Assembly: GCA_005888925.1 (NCBI GenBank)
Contig: VBCP01000127.1
Coordinates: 1-14,213, forward strand
DNA from: Betaproteobacteria bacterium
GTDB taxonomy: Bacteria > Pseudomonadota > Gammaproteobacteria > Burkholderiales > SG8-39
Length of the DNA: 14,213 nt
Direction of reading: 5' to 3'
Shown here: one piece after another, positions 1 through 6,090 of the stretch
Layout of the letters: each line of letters begins with the position of its first letter
How positions within the stretch are numbered: position 1 is the first letter of the stretch
The notes under the pieces: model-generated
What the model was told of the DNA's origin: nothing
Database searches by the model: none
What the model saw: only the letters and a program-made list of their open reading frames with translations
Made by a program: the position numbers and the translations under genes

Positions 1-5
1 CTCAT
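1..5 (-). CDS. Start-codon tip of a BPSS1780-type gene running off the left edge
   Basis: Only the ATG (complement of 3-5) and two further bases lie in the window. The call rests on identity with bases 1222-1226, where the same ATG opens a recognisable BPSS1780-type membrane protein, and on the ATGA overlap with the VOC stop codon at 2-4. A tandem-duplication model predicts that this off-window copy is the intact one and that its first ~118 codons match 874-1226. Nothing of the protein itself can be seen. Confidence 0.4.
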
Positions 6-604
6 GTGAACCCTCCCGCCGCGATTGTAGCCTCGGCCCATCGCGGCTCGATCGTCTCGAGCTCCTTGCGCGCCTCGTGGCGCGTCTGCTTCACCGAGCC
101 GATCACGCGCGGCTTTTCGCGCGCCGCCGGCTGGCAGCAGGCCTCCAGGCGGATGCCGTTCGGATCCAGGAAGTAAACCGACACCAGGCCCGGCAGGATG
201 TCGATCGGCCCGTCGCAGGCGACGTGCGCTTCGCGCAGGCGCTTGCGCAGCGCGGCGAAATTTTTCGGCGTCACGGCGAACGCCACATGCTGCATGCCGC
301 CGATCGCGTCGCGCTTCGCCCTGGGCTCGGCGCCGCGCGGGATCTCGAAGAAGGCGAGCAGCGAATCGTTGCCCATGTCGAAGAAGTAGTGGCGGATCTC
401 CTCGTAGGGCGGATTGCCGCGGTTCGCCGGGCCGCTGCCCAGGCCCGGCGGCACCTTCATCGCGTGCACCAGCGGCATGCCGACGACGCGCGTGTAGAAG
501 TCCACCGTCATCTTCATGTCTTCGGTGTTGAGCGCCAGATGGTGAATGCCTCGGGTGACAGTGGAACTCTTGGTCCTGCGGCGCGGCAAGGTTTCGCGTT
601 TCAT
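2..604 (-). CDS. VOC (glyoxalase/dioxygenase-fold) protein, duplicate copy
   Basis: This is a 200-aa protein of the vicinal-oxygen-chelate superfamily, identical at protein level to the copy at 1223-1825. VOC enzymes bind a divalent metal between paired beta-alpha-beta-beta-beta modules. Plausible metal ligands are H21 or H22 (RGIHHLAL), E87 (LAFFEIP), H106 (MQHVAFAV) and E154 (GIRLEAC). After about residue 158 there is a charged ~40-residue tail outside the core fold. The ATG at 604 follows a good Shine-Dalgarno (GAAGGAG) and overlaps the stop of the thioesterase remnant by 4 bp. The substrate cannot be told: lyase, dioxygenase and isomerase members share this fold. The gene looks intact, but it now lies behind a headless thioesterase and a broken membrane-protein gene, so its transcription may depend on read-through. 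Confidence 0.8.
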   Translation of the reverse strand: MKRETLPRRRTKSSTVTRGIHHLALNTEDMKMTVDFYTRVVGMPLVHAMKVPPGLGSGPANRGNPPYEEIRHYFFDMGNDSLLAFFEIPRGAEPRAKRDAIGGMQHVAFAVTPKNFAALRKRLREAHVACDGPIDILPGLVSVYFLDPNGIRLEACCQPAAREKPRVIGSVKQTRHEARKELETIEPRWAEATIAAGGFT

Positions 605-873
605 GATTTCTCCTTCAAGAGCACGCGCACGGTCGCGATCGCCTTCGCCACCAGCGTGCCGTCCTCGTTCTTCGCCTCGGCCTCGACGAAGCTCATGCTG
701 CGGCCGTCTTTCATCACGCGCGCATCGGCGAGAAGCCTGGCGCCGCTGCCGGCGCCGATGAACGACGTGCTCATGTTGATGGTGATCACGCCGACCGACT
801 CGGGATGCAGCGTGCGCGCCGCGGTGCACAGCGCCACATCGAGCAGCGACATGATGACGCCGCCGTGCACGCT
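601..873 (-). pseudogene. Headless PaaI-type thioesterase remnant
   Basis: This is the C-terminal 90 residues (from S47) of the thioesterase that is complete at 1822-2232. It keeps the HGG motif and the following helix but lacks the first 46 residues, including the conserved N43 of the active-site region and the original start. At 873/874 it joins BPSS1780-type gene sequence in a different reading frame. The thioesterase frame stays open upstream to an ATG at 1125, but those residues are out-of-frame translation of the membrane-protein gene. One residue differs from the full copy: arginine replaces K92 (base 737). Almost certainly non-functional. Confidence 0.85.
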
Positions 874-1226
874 AGGTAGAGCAGGCCGACGACCAGCAGG
901 GTGCCGAAGCGATACTTGAAGCCGCCGAAGAGCTGGCTGAACTGCACCTCGCCGCCCTGGTCGATGGTGCGGCTCGTGAGGACGAGGCCGGCGGTGAACA
1001 CCGGTCCGACCACGAAGCTCGCGATCGCGCCGATGACCGGGAGCACGGCGAGCACGGTGTAGATGACCGCGAGCGTCAGCACCATGCCGATCCAGATCCC
1101 GGCGGCCCGGCGGAAGATCGACCACGCGGCCGCGATCCAGGTCCAGCCGTTCTCGGTCGGCACCGTCCTGCCGTGCGGCACGAACTTGTCCCGCAGGACG
1201 ATGGTCTCGTCGGGAACCGCGCTCAT
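874..1226 (-). pseudogene. 3'-truncated BPSS1780-type inner-membrane protein gene
   Basis: The ATG at 1226 follows a GGGAGG Shine-Dalgarno and overlaps the VOC stop as ATGA. The first ~118 residues resemble the BPSS1780-family membrane proteins of betaproteobacteria: a soluble N-terminus with a GWTWIAAAWSIFRR stretch, two hydrophobic segments (about residues 43-66 and 68-85), the PVFTAGL and QLFGGFKYRFG signatures, and the start of a third hydrophobic segment. From memory, family members are roughly 240-270 residues, so about half is missing. At 873/874, within codon 118, the gene runs into thioesterase sequence out of frame, giving a 158-codon hybrid ORF that stops at 786. The family's function is unknown to me. 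The family call is from recognition only. Confidence 0.7.
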
Positions 1227-2094
1227 GTGAACCCTCCCGCCGCGATTGTAGCCTCGGCCCATCGCGGCTCGATCGTCTCGAGCTCCTTGCGCGCCTCGTG
1301 GCGCGTCTGCTTCACCGAGCCGATCACGCGCGGCTTTTCGCGCGCCGCCGGCTGGCAGCAGGCCTCCAGGCGGATGCCGTTCGGATCCAGGAAGTAAACC
1401 GACACCAGGCCCGGCAGGATGTCGATCGGCCCGTCGCAGGCGACGTGCGCTTCGCGCAGGCGCTTGCGCAGCGCGGCGAAATTTTTCGGCGTCACGGCGA
1501 ACGCCACATGCTGCATGCCGCCGATCGCGTCGCGCTTCGCCCTGGGCTCGGCGCCGCGCGGGATCTCGAAGAAGGCGAGCAGCGAATCGTTGCCCATGTC
1601 GAAGAAGTAGTGGCGGATCTCCTCGTAGGGCGGATTGCCGCGGTTCGCCGGGCCGCTGCCCAGGCCCGGCGGCACCTTCATCGCGTGCACCAGCGGCATG
1701 CCGACGACGCGCGTGTAGAAGTCCACCGTCATCTTCATGTCTTCGGTGTTGAGCGCCAGATGGTGAATGCCTCGGGTGACAGTGGAACTCTTGGTCCTGC
1801 GGCGCGGCAAGGTTTCGCGTTTCATGATTTCTCCTTCAAGAGCACGCGCACGGTCGCGATCGCCTTCGCCACCAGCGTGCCGTCCTCGTTCTTCGCCTCG
1901 GCCTCGACGAAGCTCATGCTGCGGCCGTCTTTCATCACGCGCGCATCGGCGAGAAGCTTGGCGCCGCTGCCGGCGCCGATGAACGACGTGCTCATGTTGA
2001 TGGTGATCACGCCGACCGACTCGGGATGCAGCGTGCGCGCCGCGGTGCACAGCGCCACATCGAGCAGCGACATGATGACGCCGCCGTGCACGCT
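1222..2094. repeat. Direct repeat, right copy (873 bp)
   Basis: This is the second copy of the sequence at 1-873, offset by 1221 bp. It continues smoothly into the full thioesterase gene on its right. It therefore carries the native arrangement there, and the 873/874 junction is the rearranged end. Confidence 0.95.
1223..1825 (-). CDS. VOC (glyoxalase/dioxygenase-fold) protein
   Basis: A 200-aa VOC-superfamily protein, third gene of the minus-strand operon. The first module spans about residues 17-88 and the second about 102-158. Likely metal ligands are H21/H22, E87, H106 and E154. The basic N-terminus (MKRETLPRRRTKSS) and the charged tail from about 160 to 200 lie outside the core. The start is well supported: ATG at 1825 with GGAG six bases upstream, overlapping the thioesterase stop (1822-1824) as ATGA. 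Its own stop (1223-1225) overlaps the ATG of the BPSS1780-type gene the same way. The tight coupling to a thioesterase and an SDR suggests one metabolic pathway, perhaps acyl-CoA or aromatic breakdown, but no substrate can be assigned. Confidence 0.85.
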   Translation of the reverse strand: MKRETLPRRRTKSSTVTRGIHHLALNTEDMKMTVDFYTRVVGMPLVHAMKVPPGLGSGPANRGNPPYEEIRHYFFDMGNDSLLAFFEIPRGAEPRAKRDAIGGMQHVAFAVTPKNFAALRKRLREAHVACDGPIDILPGLVSVYFLDPNGIRLEACCQPAAREKPRVIGSVKQTRHEARKELETIEPRWAEATIAAGGFT

Positions 2095-2232
2095 GCCGAG
2101 GCTGTTGGTGAGGTGCTTTTCCACCGGCACCGAGAGGCGCGCAGTCCCCTCACCGAGGGTTTCGGTCAGGATCTTGAGATGCGAGACGAAGGGAATGCGC
2201 TTCTGGTATTCGCGCGCGAAGTCGACGTTCAA
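1822..2232 (-). CDS. PaaI-type hotdog-fold acyl-CoA thioesterase
   Basis: A 136-aa single-hotdog protein that would hydrolyse an acyl- or aryl-CoA thioester in the cytoplasm, normally as a tetramer. The PaaI/YbgC-like active-site region is visible: N43, H49-G50-G51 at the start of the long helix, and D58 within it. The length fits the family (about 130-150 aa). The start is unusual: no ATG precedes the HGG motif in frame, so TTG at 2232 is taken. It has no clear Shine-Dalgarno and overlaps, as TTGA, the stop of a five-codon ORF that itself overlaps the SDR stop. Either translation restarts there, or an indel separates the real ATG (2246) from the body of the gene. The protein is otherwise intact. 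Confidence 0.85.
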   Translation of the reverse strand: MNVDFAREYQKRIPFVSHLKILTETLGEGTARLSVPVEKHLTNSLGSVHGGVIMSLLDVALCTAARTLHPESVGVITINMSTSFIGAGSGAKLLADARVMKDGRSMSFVEAEAKNEDGTLVAKAIATVRVLLKEKS

Positions 2233-2246
2233 TGAGCGACTTTCAT
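2229..2246 (-). other. Five-codon mini-ORF (MKVAH) bridging SDR and thioesterase genes
   Basis: The ATG at 2246-2244 overlaps the SDR stop codon as ATGA, the same arrangement used at the next two junctions of this operon. The frame ends after five codons at TGA (2231-2229), which overlaps the TTG assumed to start the thioesterase. It could be a translational-coupling peptide. It could also be the true thioesterase start separated by a one-base deletion or two-base insertion, from mutation or sequencing error. Confidence 0.4.
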
Positions 2247-3019
2247 ATGACGGTTGCGCCGCCGTCGACGGCGATCGCCTGGCCGGTGATGTGGCGCGAG
2301 CCTTCGGAGGCGAGCAGCACCGCGAGGCCCTTCAGGTCCTCGTCGTTGCCCAGGCGCTTGGTCGGGGTCCAGTCGCGGATCAGCTCGCCGGTGGTGCCGA
2401 GCGTCGCCTTGGTCATCTTCGACGGAAAAAACCCCGGGCAGATCGCGTTCACCGTGATGCCGTGGCTGCCCCATTCCGCGGCGAGCGCGCGGGTGAAGTT
2501 GACCAGGCCGCCCTTGGTCGCGTTGTAGGCGATGGTGCGCACGATGCGCGGATCCTGGCCCATCAGGCCGGCGATCGACGCCACGTTGATGATGCGGCCC
2601 CAACGCGCCGGAATCATCGATTTTTTCCCGATGTGCTGCGTCAGCACGAAGACGCCGGTGAGGTTCAGGTTCACGAGCTTGTCCCAGGCCTCGAGCGGGT
2701 GGTCCTCGGCGGGTGCGCCCCAGGTGGCGCCGGCGTTGTTGACGAGGATGTCGACCTTGCCGAACTTCTTCAGCACTTCGTCGGCGCACGGGGCAATCGC
2801 CTCGCGCTTGCCCATGTCGCACACCCAGGCTTCACACTGGATCTTGTGCCCCCGCAGGTGAGCGAGCGCTTCATCGAGCTCGTTCTGCTTGCGTGCGGTG
2901 ATCGCGATCTTCGCGCCCATCTCGCCGAGTGCTTCGGCGATCTGCAGTCCCAGCCCGCGCGAGCCGCCGGTGACGAGCGCCGTGCGTGCGCCGAGATCGA
3001 GGAGCTGCCGGACGTTCAT
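2243..3019 (-). CDS. Short-chain dehydrogenase/reductase (SDR, classical type)
   Basis: A 258-aa cytoplasmic NAD(P)-dependent oxidoreductase, complete and of standard SDR length. The Rossmann cofactor motif TGGSRGLG is at residues 17-24, NNAG at 94-97, catalytic S148 in NVAS, and the Y165-x3-K169 pair in YNATK. ICPGFF (193-198) follows the active site and AVDGG is near the C-terminus. R43 after the second strand (TARK) suggests a preference for NADP(H), an inference from known SDR patterns. The ATG at 3019 has AGGA eight bases upstream. It is the first gene of the minus-strand operon. The substrate is unknown; FabG-like, gluconate or hydroxyacyl dehydrogenase roles all remain possible. The neighbouring thioesterase makes an acyl-CoA-linked alcohol or ketone plausible. 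Confidence 0.9.
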   Translation of the reverse strand: MNVRQLLDLGARTALVTGGSRGLGLQIAEALGEMGAKIAITARKQNELDEALAHLRGHKIQCEAWVCDMGKREAIAPCADEVLKKFGKVDILVNNAGATWGAPAEDHPLEAWDKLVNLNLTGVFVLTQHIGKKSMIPARWGRIINVASIAGLMGQDPRIVRTIAYNATKGGLVNFTRALAAEWGSHGITVNAICPGFFPSKMTKATLGTTGELIRDWTPTKRLGNDEDLKGLAVLLASEGSRHITGQAIAVDGGATVI

Positions 3020-3044
3020 GCGTCAATCCTAATAGAATTTTCAG
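3020..3044. promoter_or_regulatory. 25-bp divergent intergenic spacer with a -10-like element
   Basis: This is the whole gap between the start codons of the SDR gene (minus) and the QueC-like gene (plus), and it is much more AT-rich than its surroundings. On the plus strand TAGAAT (3033-3038) differs from the sigma-70 -10 consensus at one base and ends six bases before the GTG, so transcription would begin at or next to the start codon. No convincing -35 element lies 16-18 bp upstream. The AGGA serving the SDR gene is also inside this gap. Confidence 0.35.
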
Positions 3045-3632
3045 GTGACTACGCTCGTCATGTTCTCGGGAGGGCTCGACAGCACCGCGATGCTGGTGCA
3101 GCTGCTCGGGGAGACGCGCGACGAGCTGCGCGTGCATCACATCCGCATGGTGAATCGCGAAGCACGGGCGCAAGCGGAGCACTCGGCGGTCGAGCGCATC
3201 GTCGCCTGGTGCCGCGAGCGCTACCGGCCGTTTCGCTATTCCGAGTCGGCGGTGGACTTCAGCGCCTTGGAGGCGATTCCGATCGATTACCTTTCGATCG
3301 CGTTCGTCGCCTGCCAGGTCGCGATCGACACGCCGCGCTGCGACCGCATCGCGGTCGCAGCGCTCGCGCGCGACACCGACATCGAGAACCGCTCGGCGCG
3401 CCAGCGGCGCGTGTTCGATACGCTCTACGAGTGCTACCGGGCGCGCAAGCTGGGCGAGCCCGAAGTGCAGTGGATTTATCCCGTCTACCACTCGACCAAG
3501 CGGGAACTCGCAGCCACATTGCCGCGGGAGCTGGTCGAACTGACGTGGTCGTGCCGTCGGCCGGTCCGCGAAGCGGAACAGTGGCGGCCCTGCGGCGCCT
3601 GCAAGGCCTGTCTTGCCCGGCAAGGAATTTGA
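3045..3632 (+). CDS. QueC-like PP-loop ATPase with C-terminal zinc-type cysteine cluster
   Basis: A 195-aa protein of the adenine-nucleotide alpha-hydrolase (PP-loop) fold. SGGLDST at residues 8-14 is the ATP-pyrophosphatase loop. Near the C-terminus, TWSC (C170) followed by PCGACKAC (C183, C186, C189) matches the four-cysteine zinc site of 7-cyano-7-deazaguanine synthase (QueC), which makes preQ0 for queuosine-type modifications. It is shorter than typical QueC (about 220-240 aa), the C170-C183 gap is longer than usual, and the central QueC substrate segment is not recognisable, so a different nitrile- or amide-forming substrate is possible. The GTG start is dictated by the motif lying at residue 8, and no Shine-Dalgarno is present. 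It lies 35 bp before the glycosyltransferase block and may share its transcript. Confidence 0.75.
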   Translation: MTTLVMFSGGLDSTAMLVQLLGETRDELRVHHIRMVNREARAQAEHSAVERIVAWCRERYRPFRYSESAVDFSALEAIPIDYLSIAFVACQVAIDTPRCDRIAVAALARDTDIENRSARQRRVFDTLYECYRARKLGEPEVQWIYPVYHSTKRELAATLPRELVELTWSCRRPVREAEQWRPCGACKACLARQGI

Positions 3633-3652
3633 GCCGAGAATAAAGTCACAAA

Positions 3653-3663
3653 AGGGGAGGGGG
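3653..3663 (+). promoter_or_regulatory. Strong ribosome binding site for the first glycosyltransferase
   Basis: AGGGGAGGGGG with its core GGGGAGG (3654-3660) sits seven bases before the ATG at 3668. It is the clearest Shine-Dalgarno on the plus strand of the window. It fits with this gene being the main translational entry to the overlapping cluster that follows. Confidence 0.7.
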
Positions 3664-3667
3664 CCGT

Positions 3668-4849
3668 ATGCGAGCGCAGCGCAAGGATGGCCGCATACTC
3701 ATTTACAGCCATGACACCTTCGGCCTCGGCCACCTGCGCCGTTGCCGCACGATCGCGCACGCGCTGGTCGAGCGCTACAAGCAGCTCTCGGTCCTGATCC
3801 TGTCGGGCTCGCCGATCATCGGCAGCTTCGACTTCCGCACGCGCGTCGACTTCGTGCGCGTGCCCGGCGTGGTCAAGCTGCGTAACGGCGAGTACACGCC
3901 GCTCAACCTGCACCTCGACATCGCCGAGATGCTGTCGATGCGCGCGTCGATCATCCAGCACACGGCCGAAATTTTCGACCCGGATCTGTTCATCGTCGAC
4001 AAGGAGCCCGTCGGCCTCAGGGGGGAAGTGCTGCCCACCCTCAAGGCGCTCAAGCGCCGCGGCACGCGCCTGGTGCTCGGGCTGCGCGACGTGATGGACG
4101 AGCCGCGCCTGCTCGAGCCCGAGTGGCAGCGCAAGAAGGCCATGCCGGCGCTGCGCGACCTGTACGACGAGATCTGGGTCTACGGCCTGCCGCAGATCTG
4201 CGACCCGCTCGAGGGCATCGCCCTTCCGCCGCGCGTGCGCCAGAAGATGGTGTACACCGGTTATCTGCATCGCGAGGTGCCGACGCAGGGCGCGCCGGCG
4301 CGGCTGCCGGAGATCGCCAAGCGCCCGTTCGTGCTGGTGACCACCGGCGGCGGCGGCGACGGCGAGGCGCTGATCGACTGGGTGCTGCGCGCCTACGAGC
4401 ACGACCCGCTGCTGCCCTACCCGGCGCTCCTGGTGCTCGGGCCGTTCATGCAGCCCGAGCGGCAGGCGGAGTTCATGGACCGCGCCGCCAAACTCAAGCG
4501 CGTCGACGCGATCACCTTCCACAAGCAGCTCGAGACGCTGGTCTCGAAAGCCACCGGGGTGGTGGCGATGGGCGGCTACAACACCTTCTGCGAAGTGATC
4601 TCGCTCGACAAGCGTGCCCTCATCGTGCCGCGCACCGCGCCGCGCCTCGAGCAGCACATCCGCGCTTCGCGCGCTGCCGAGATGGGCCTGGTCAGCATGC
4701 TCTCCGACGATGGCACCTATGACCCGGCGGTGATGGCCGCGGCGCTGCGCGCGCTGCCGCGTCAGAACCGGCCCTCCGAGGTCGTGGTGCCCGGGCTGCT
4801 CGAGAGCAATCTCGCGCATTCACTGATTTGCGAGTCGCGTTCGTACTGA
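3668..4849 (+). CDS. MurG-like (GT-B fold) glycosyltransferase, cluster gene 1
   Basis: A 393-aa glycosyltransferase with a GT28/MurG-like layout. The N-terminal acceptor domain opens with a beta strand and the glycine-rich loop FGLGHLRR (18-25). The C-terminal nucleotide-sugar domain shows TTGGGGDGE (225-233), MGGYNTFCE (301-309) and PRTAPRLEQ (321-329), which correspond to the MurG-type donor-binding loops. No signal peptide or membrane span is visible, so it should work in the cytoplasm or on the inner face of the membrane. It would transfer a sugar from a nucleotide donor to an unidentified acceptor. It is the first of six plus-strand glycan genes and overlaps the next by 22 bp. A shorter relative is encoded at 7749-8858. 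Confidence 0.8.
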   Translation: MRAQRKDGRILIYSHDTFGLGHLRRCRTIAHALVERYKQLSVLILSGSPIIGSFDFRTRVDFVRVPGVVKLRNGEYTPLNLHLDIAEMLSMRASIIQHTAEIFDPDLFIVDKEPVGLRGEVLPTLKALKRRGTRLVLGLRDVMDEPRLLEPEWQRKKAMPALRDLYDEIWVYGLPQICDPLEGIALPPRVRQKMVYTGYLHREVPTQGAPARLPEIAKRPFVLVTTGGGGDGEALIDWVLRAYEHDPLLPYPALLVLGPFMQPERQAEFMDRAAKLKRVDAITFHKQLETLVSKATGVVAMGGYNTFCEVISLDKRALIVPRTAPRLEQHIRASRAAEMGLVSMLSDDGTYDPAVMAAALRALPRQNRPSEVVVPGLLESNLAHSLICESRSY

Positions 4850-6090
4850 AGGGCTATCCGCGGCTCTCCGAGGCGTTCATCGCCCAGGAGATCGCGGCGC
4901 TCGAGCGCCATGGCCTCGAGCTCCTGATCGTCTCGCTGCGCCGGCCGACCGATGACCGGGTGCACCCGGTGCATCGCGAAATCCGCGCTGCGATTCATTA
5001 CCTGCCGGAGTACCTGTGGCGCGAGCCGCTGCGCGTGCTGCGCGCGTGGTGGGCGGTTCGCAAATTCCCAACCTACGGCAAAGCACGCGCACAGTGGCTG
5101 CGCGACCTGCGCCGCGATCCCACGCCCAATCGAATCCGGCGCTTCGGTCAGGCGCTGGTGCTCGCCGCCGAGCTGCCGGCGGACATCCTGCGCCTGCATG
5201 CGCACTTTCTGCATACGCCGGCGTCGGTGACGCGCTATTGCGCGACGCTGCGGGCGCTGCCCTGGAGCGGGTCGGCGCACGCCAAGGACATCTGGACCAC
5301 GCCGGAGTGGGAAAAGCGCGAGAAGCTCGCCGATTGCGAATGGCTCGTGACCTGCACGCGCGCCAATCGCGACCATCTCGCGGCCCTCGCACCGCCGGGA
5401 CGCGTGGAGCTGGTCTATCACGGCGTCGACCTGGCGCGCTTTCCCGCCAACCGGGTGGTGCGCGGTGCGAGCGATGGCAGCGATCCGCGGCACCCCGTGC
5501 TTGTCCTTTCTGTAGCGAGGCTCGTGGAGAAGAAGGGCGTCGATGTGCTGCTCGACGCGCTGGCGCGCCTGCCGGCGGGCCTGCATTGGCAGTTAGTGCA
5601 TGTCGGCGGCGGTCCGCTCAAGCACAAAATGCAGCGGCACGCCCGGGCGCTGGGCATCGCCGAGCGCATCACTTGGCGCGGGGCGCTCGCGCAGGAGGAG
5701 CTGCTGCTCGAATACCGCAAGGCCGATCTCTTCGCGCTCGCCTGCCGCATCGCCCGCGATGGCGACCGCGACGGCCTGCCGAACGCGCTGGCCGAGGCGC
5801 AGAGCCAGGGACTGGCGTGCGTCGCCACCCGCGTCTCGGCGATTCCGGAGCTGATCCGCGACGGGAGCACGGGTGTGCTGGTGAATGAAGCCGATACCGT
5901 GGCGTTCGCCGCCGCGCTCGAGGCGTTGATCCGCGATCCGGCGCGCCGGCGCGCGCTGGGGGACGCCGGCCAGGCGCGGCTCGCGCGCGAGTTTACGCTC
6001 GAGGCGAACTTCGAGCGGCTGGCCGCGAAATTCCCCTCGGTAGCCGAGGCGGCCACCCGCCATGCGGATCGCGTTCTACGCACCGCTTAA
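4828..6090 (+). CDS. GT4-family glycosyltransferase (WcaL-like), cluster gene 2
   Basis: A 420-aa GT-B fold protein. The N-terminus (FVLKGYPRLSEAFIAQEI, 5-22) is typical of WcaL-like exopolysaccharide glycosyltransferases. It is followed by HAHF (124-127), the domain linker HGVDLARF (198-205), SVARLVEKKG (228-237) and the donor-site segment DGLPNALAEA (315-324). In GT4 enzymes this segment usually reads E-x7-E; here the first glutamate is aspartate (D315, with E323 kept). The start is TTG at 4828, chosen because the conserved N-terminus begins there, and it lies 22 bp inside the preceding gene. The stop is 29 bp inside the next gene. A retaining transferase acting on a nucleotide sugar is expected; donor and acceptor are unknown. 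Confidence 0.8.
   Translation: MRVAFVLKGYPRLSEAFIAQEIAALERHGLELLIVSLRRPTDDRVHPVHREIRAAIHYLPEYLWREPLRVLRAWWAVRKFPTYGKARAQWLRDLRRDPTPNRIRRFGQALVLAAELPADILRLHAHFLHTPASVTRYCATLRALPWSGSAHAKDIWTTPEWEKREKLADCEWLVTCTRANRDHLAALAPPGRVELVYHGVDLARFPANRVVRGASDGSDPRHPVLVLSVARLVEKKGVDVLLDALARLPAGLHWQLVHVGGGPLKHKMQRHARALGIAERITWRGALAQEELLLEYRKADLFALACRIARDGDRDGLPNALAEAQSQGLACVATRVSAIPELIRDGSTGVLVNEADTVAFAAALEALIRDPARRRALGDAGQARLAREFTLEANFERLAAKFPSVAEAATRHADRVLRTA

Larger units (their letters stand above)
1..873. repeat. Direct repeat, left copy (873 bp)
   Basis: Bases 1-873 match 1222-2094 at a constant offset of 1221. The only difference I found is C at 737 against T at 1958. Similarity stops abruptly after the shared gct at 871-873 / 2092-2094. 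The left limit is unknown because it coincides with the window edge. The repeat holds the whole VOC gene and the last 90 codons of the thioesterase. No transposase or terminal inverted repeats accompany it, so a tandem segmental duplication with a 1221-bp unit fits best. An assembly error is the alternative. Confidence 0.95.

Noticed and set aside
1..2094. Insertion sequence or composite transposon
   Set aside because: The repeat copies contain only metabolic gene sequence. There is no transposase, no terminal inverted repeats and no target-site duplication at the visible junction.
3045..3632. QatC or type IV CBASS (Cap9) defence component
   Set aside because: QueC-like proteins occur in these systems, but none of their partners (QatA, QatB, QatD, a CD-NTase or effector) is present on either side.
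1298..3643. 781-codon plus-strand ORF across the first operon
   Set aside because: It lies antisense to the SDR, thioesterase and VOC genes, which have clear motifs and ribosome binding sites. Its translation is low-complexity and rich in Arg, Ala and His, as expected for a GC-rich shadow frame.
3485..4819. 444-codon minus-strand ORF opposite the first glycosyltransferase
   Set aside because: No recognisable domain. It is antisense to a gene with a strong ribosome binding site and MurG-like motifs.
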